In this document: positions 4,448-7,170 of the stretch, piece by piece | Layout of the letters: every line of letters starts with the position of its first letter | Position numbering within the stretch: the first letter of the stretch is position 1 | Assembly: GCA_905215145.1 (NCBI GenBank) | Contig: CAJMOW010000067.1 | Span: 1-7,170 of the forward strand | Source: an uncultured bacterium | GTDB lineage: Bacteria > Bacillota_I > Bacilli_A > RF39 > UBA660 | DNA: 7,170 nucleotides | Direction of reading: 5' to 3' | Position numbers and translations under genes: made by a program | Notes under the pieces: generated by a model | The model's input: the letters and a program-made list of their open reading frames with translations, nothing else | What the model was told of the DNA's origin: nothing | Database searches by the model: none

Positions 4448-5857
4448 ATGAAGAAGTTAGTTATTATTTTAAGCAGTTTTTTATTTCTTTTACTTTTATG
4501 TATTTTAGTTACTTTTAAAACTATTTATATATATGATAGTAGTAGCTCTAGTTTTGAAGTTTATAGCGATAAAAACATAATTAGCGAGAAAATAAATGTT
4601 AAAGCACAATATTGCTCATTATTTAAAATAAGATGTGCAGATATTAATGATGTAGATATTAGTAATAATATTAATTTTGATAAAATTGGTGAATATAATA
4701 TAGTTTATAAATTTAAATACAAAAATAAGAAAAAAACTTATGTAAAAAAAATAAATATTGTAGATACTACTGCACCTACTATCAAGCTTTCTGAATCTAA
4801 ATTAATGTGTCCAAATAAATATGTTGAACCTGGATATGAGGTTTCTGATAATTATGATACTGATATAAAAAATAAAGTAAAAATTGAAAAAATAAATAAT
4901 ACTTTAATATATACTGTTATTGATTCAAGTGGTAATAAAACAGTTGCAAAACGAGATTTAACTTTTGGCGATAAGGAAGCTCCAAAAATAGCTTTAAAAG
5001 GTAATGAGACTATATATCTTTTAATTGGAGAAGAATATAAAGAACCTGGATATGAGGTCTCTGATAATTGCGATGATGATCTTAAAACAAAAGTTCAAAT
5101 AGAAAGTAATTTAAATAATAAAGTAACAGGAACTTATACAATAAAATATAGTGTAAGTGATTCAAGTGGTAATAAGGTTAGTCAAACAAGATTTATTAAA
5201 GTTTACAATACTCAAAGTAATATTACAATTATTCCAACAAACAAGGTTATTTACTTAACTTTTGATGATGGACCTGGACCATATACTGAATACTTATTGG
5301 ATATACTTAAAAAATATAATGTTAAAGCAACATTTTTTGTGACAAATCAATTTTCAAAATATCAATATGTTCTTAAACGTATTGATAATGAAGGACATAC
5401 TATAGCAATTCATTCATATTCGCATTCATATAAAAATATTTATTCAAGTGTTGATGCATTTTTTAATGATATAGACAAAATGGACAAGATAATATATTCT
5501 CAAACTGAAAAACATTCTAAATTATTGCGTTTTCCTGGTGGAAGTTCTAATACAATAAGTAGATTTAATAAAGGAATAATGACTAGTTTATCTAAGGAAA
5601 CCGCTATTAGAGGTTATAAATACTTTGATTGGAATGTAGATAGTAATGATACTGGAACGAGTAATTCTAATAAAATTTCAAATAATATTATAAAAGGTAT
5701 AAAAGCTAATAATTATTCAATTGTGTTGCAACATGATATAAAAAAATATAGTGTTAACGCAGTAGAAGATGTAATAAAATATGGTCTTGCAAATGGTTAT
5801 ACATTTTTACCTTTAGATATAACAAGTCCAACTGCTCATCATGGCATTAATAATTAA
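4448..5857 (+). CDS. Membrane-anchored peptidoglycan deacetylase (NodB/PgdA type) with Ig-like repeats
   Basis: A 469-residue surface enzyme likely to remove acetyl groups from peptidoglycan N-acetylglucosamine, a change that usually lowers lysozyme sensitivity. Residues 4-22 are a hydrophobic anchor without a good lipobox. Residues about 45-255 hold Ig-like repeats of the DUF5011 type, two clear copies (APTIKL to about 172, APKIAL to about 253) with shared EPGYEVSDN and DSSGNK, and a degenerate first copy with a Cys pair (56, 63). Residues about 266-458 form a complete NodB domain: TFDDGP (Asp273, Asp274), HSYSH (His322, His326), RFPGG (Arg361), DWNVDS (394-399) and LQHD (His429). All expected catalytic and metal residues are present. 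I chose ATG 4448 because the in-frame ATG at 4424 lies upstream of the predicted transcription start and lacks a ribosome binding site; AGGTG at 4432-4436 precedes 4448 by 11 bases. Substrate could also be another polysaccharide; acetylxylan-type esterases share this fold. Confidence 0.9.
   Translation: MKKLVIILSSFLFLLLLCILVTFKTIYIYDSSSSSFEVYSDKNIISEKINVKAQYCSLFKIRCADINDVDISNNINFDKIGEYNIVYKFKYKNKKKTYVKKINIVDTTAPTIKLSESKLMCPNKYVEPGYEVSDNYDTDIKNKVKIEKINNTLIYTVIDSSGNKTVAKRDLTFGDKEAPKIALKGNETIYLLIGEEYKEPGYEVSDNCDDDLKTKVQIESNLNNKVTGTYTIKYSVSDSSGNKVSQTRFIKVYNTQSNITIIPTNKVIYLTFDDGPGPYTEYLLDILKKYNVKATFFVTNQFSKYQYVLKRIDNEGHTIAIHSYSHSYKNIYSSVDAFFNDIDKMDKIIYSQTEKHSKLLRFPGGSSNTISRFNKGIMTSLSKETAIRGYKYFDWNVDSNDTGTSNSNKISNNIIKGIKANNYSIVLQHDIKKYSVNAVEDVIKYGLANGYTFLPLDITSPTAHHGINN
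4826..5175 (+). repeat. Near-identical DNA repeats inside the Ig-like region
   Basis: A 27-base segment at 4826-4852 recurs at 5042-5068 with one mismatch (a silent T/C change), encoding EPGYEVSDN twice. A 17-base segment at 4922-4938 (GATTCAAGTGGTAATAA) recurs exactly at 5159-5175. The spacing differs by 7 codons between the pairs. This marks tandem duplication of a domain within the deacetylase gene, with conservation at DNA level. Confidence 0.85.
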
Positions 5858-5883
5858 AAAATCCCTTAAAATAGGGATTTTTT
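5856..5883. terminator. Bidirectional intrinsic terminator after the deacetylase gene
   Basis: AAAAAATCCC (from 5856) pairs with GGGATTTTTT (to 5883), 10 bp with a loop of 8 bases at 5866-5873 that can close by one more pair. On the plus strand seven T follow GGGA. On the minus strand six T follow the same hairpin, so it also ends the 50-residue gene whose stop is at 5886-5888. It starts inside the deacetylase stop codon. Confidence 0.88.
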
Positions 5884-5885
5884 TA

Positions 5886-6038
5886 CTACATCATATCATC
5901 TAATTTGGTGTCAACTTCTTTAGCCACTTTATTGAACTTCTTTTTAACTGTTTTCATAATTGGTTTACTATATTTTTGATAAGCTAATGTAGCTCCTACA
6001 CCAAGTCCAATAAGCGCCATATTTTTACCTAATTTCAT
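5886..6038 (-). CDS. Small 50-residue protein with one predicted membrane helix
   Basis: The frame encodes 50 residues from ATG 6038-6036 to TAG 5888-5886. Residues 7-20 (MALIGLGVGATLAY) form a short Gly/Ala-rich hydrophobic segment, followed by a Lys-rich, likely amphipathic tail (KKKFNKVAKEVDTKLDDMM). The layout resembles small YtxH-like membrane proteins of Gram-positives, but I cannot assign a family or function. The coding call rests on a good ribosome binding site (AAGGTG at 6048-6043), a TATAAT box upstream, and a terminator directly after the stop. A second Met at residue 7 could be a shorter start, but it has no ribosome binding site. It lies 60 bases after the end of recD2 on the same strand, and may be read from its own promoter or through recD2. 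Confidence 0.7.
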   Translation of the reverse strand: MKLGKNMALIGLGVGATLAYQKYSKPIMKTVKKKFNKVAKEVDTKLDDMM

Positions 6039-6065
6039 ATTTCACCTTCTTAGCTATAATGTAAC

Positions 6066-6085
6066 TTGTATGTAATAACATACAA
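6066..6085. promoter_or_regulatory. Perfect palindrome, candidate operator, in front of the 50-residue gene
   Basis: TTGTATGT (6066-6073) and ACATACAA (6078-6085) are perfect 8-base arms around a 4-base centre. It touches a minus-strand TATAAT (6090-6085) and covers the expected transcription start near 6078. No T run follows on the minus strand, so it is not a standard terminator for recD2. A dimeric repressor site fits the geometry; the regulator is unknown. Confidence 0.5.
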
Positions 6086-6090
6086 TTATA
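6085..6090 (-). promoter_or_regulatory. Possible -10 box for the 50-residue gene
   Basis: TATAAT on the minus strand, between the recD2 stop and the 50-residue gene. No -35 match is seen 16-18 bases upstream, where the sequence is plain AT. The region is so AT-rich that a chance match is possible. Confidence 0.35.
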
Positions 6091-6098
6091 TTTTTTCT

Positions 6099-7170
6099 TT
6101 ATTTTTTAAAATTATTCATAAAAATTAATTTTTCTTTTAAAGTTGTTTTTCTTTCATATTCATTATCATTTTTTATACTTGTTTTAAAAACATTAGGATC
6201 TCCAACTATTATAAGTTTTCTTTTTGCTCTTGTTACAGCTGTATATATTAGTTTTTTTGAAAGCATTCTTCCATATGAACTGGTTATTGGGAGTACAACA
6301 AGTTCAAATTCACTTCCTTGAGATTTATGTATGCTTATTACAAAACCATGTTTAAACTTATTAAAATCTTTAGGTAAATATTTAACTATATTTCCATCAT
6401 AATCAATATATATTTCATCTTTTCCACTTTTGCTTGTATTTGCATATATTATATATTTTATAGTACCCAAATCTCCATTAAAAACATTTTCATCTGGCAT
6501 ATTAACTAATTGTAATACTTTATCATTTTCTCTATATATAACATCAAAATATTTAATTTCTCTTTTTTCAGGATCTTTTTTATTAAATACATTTTGAAGT
6601 TCTTTATTTAATGAATCTATTCCATTTACACCAGCATACATAGGTGCCATAATTTGTACTTTCTTATAATCATATCCTTTTTTTTCTATTGTTTCAGCTA
6701 GTGATATTATCGTATTTTTTAATGAATAATTTGTACATTCTAAAAATGTATAATCATCTCTTGTTTCATAAAAATCAGAACTTAAATTATTATCATTTAT
6801 TTCTTTTGCTAGTACGGGTATATATGAGTTTTCATTTTGTCTATATAATAGTTTTAATTTTACAACATCAATTATATCACTATTGATGAAGTCTTTTAAA
6901 ACTTGTCCTGGTCCAACACTTGGAAGTTGATTAAAATCTCCAACTAATATTAATTTTATGTTGTCATTTAGACCTTTAAGTAAATTATCTATTAAAGATA
7001 TATCTATCATACTTACTTCATCTATTATTATTAATTTACTTTTATCTTTATTATATTCATCTATTTTAAAACTATTTAGTTCTTTATTCCATCCTAAAAA
7101 TCTATGTATTGTAGTAGCTGGAAAAAGAGTTGCTTCGCTTAATCTTTTACTAGCTCTTCCCGTAGGTGCG
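6099..7170 (-). CDS. recD2: RecD2-type superfamily 1 DNA helicase, C-terminal half (5' end outside the window)
   Basis: A 5'-to-3' DNA helicase of the stand-alone RecD2 (YrrC) type, acting in DNA repair and replication-fork maintenance without RecBC. The frame is open to the right edge; 356 residues are visible. In order: APTGRASKRL and ATTIHRFLG (motif Ia region, fragment residues 1-25), LIIIDEVSMID (motif II, Asp50-Glu51), GDFNQLPSVGPGQ (motif III, 77-89), YRQ (109-111), an insert with NGDLGTI typical of the SH3-like domain of RecD2, HKSQGSEFELVV (motif V, 281-292) and YTAVTRAKRKL (motif VI, Arg314). The ATG at 7010 follows motif II and is internal, so a 303-residue protein starting there would be wrong. 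The Walker A motif and the N-terminal half lie beyond 7170. The full protein should be roughly 700-800 residues. No terminator is clear after the stop. Confidence 0.93.
   Translation of the reverse strand, partial: APTGRASKRLSEATLFPATTIHRFLGWNKELNSFKIDEYNKDKSKLIIIDEVSMIDISLIDNLLKGLNDNIKLILVGDFNQLPSVGPGQVLKDFINSDIIDVVKLKLLYRQNENSYIPVLAKEINDNNLSSDFYETRDDYTFLECTNYSLKNTIISLAETIEKKGYDYKKVQIMAPMYAGVNGIDSLNKELQNVFNKKDPEKREIKYFDVIYRENDKVLQLVNMPDENVFNGDLGTIKYIIYANTSKSGKDEIYIDYDGNIVKYLPKDFNKFKHGFVISIHKSQGSEFELVVLPITSSYGRMLSKKLIYTAVTRAKRKLIIVGDPNVFKTSIKNDNEYERKTTLKEKLIFMNNFKK

Noticed and set aside
4490..4510. Lipoprotein signal around Cys18 of the deacetylase
   Set aside because: The residue before the Cys is Leu, not the Gly/Ala/Ser of a lipobox, so a plain membrane anchor is more likely.
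6689..6886. Plus-strand frame opposite recD2
   Set aside because: Same shadow effect: Tyr/Leu/His-rich low-complexity translation antisense to conserved helicase sequence.
6099..7010. Complete 303-residue protein beginning at 7010
   Set aside because: The frame continues upstream to the window edge with RecD2 motifs Ia and II; the ATG is inside DEVSMID.

Overview
The window is very AT-rich, with strong AGGAGG-type ribosome binding sites, sigma-A-like promoters, U-tract terminators and the standard stop codons. Gene content (infC-rpmI-rplT with an L20-type leader, ClpC, a Cse60-like protein, a NodB-type peptidoglycan deacetylase, RecD2) points to a low-GC Gram-positive bacterium of the Bacillota/Mycoplasmatota side, probably a poorly cultured lineage that still has a cell wall. 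This is inferred from gene content and composition only. I see no mobile element, CRISPR array, rRNA or tRNA.

Layout from left to right. (1) The 3' end of an unrecognised plus-strand gene, with a possible membrane segment and a lysine/asparagine-rich tail, enters from the left edge. Its stop codon lies in the loop of a terminator shared with the convergent ribosomal operon. (2) A minus-strand translation operon, infC-rpmI-rplT (IF3, L35, L20), starts at a consensus promoter near 1782-1759. It runs through a structured leader that can fold either as a terminator or as an antiterminator, the architecture of L20-controlled leaders. IF3 most likely starts at ATT. L20 carries a C-terminal Rho-N/SAP-like extension. 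(3) A minus-strand pair follows: a 67-residue Cse60-like protein and a full ClpC ATPase, with no ctsR, mcsA or mcsB beside them. (4) Transcribed divergently is a membrane-anchored peptidoglycan deacetylase with Ig-like repeats in front of a complete NodB domain. (5) A terminator hairpin shared with a convergent 50-residue membrane-protein gene (minus), whose promoter region holds a perfect palindrome. (6) The C-terminal half of the helicase RecD2 (minus) runs off the right edge.

Functionally the window is mostly housekeeping: translation initiation and ribosomal proteins under feedback control, regulated proteolysis, cell-wall modification and DNA repair. I do not see a clear new multi-gene system. 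The points most worth following are the L20 extension combined with its own leader, an extra hairpin touching the infC ribosome binding site, the Cse60-ClpC pairing, and a GT repeat between the ribosome binding site and the start codon of the deacetylase.
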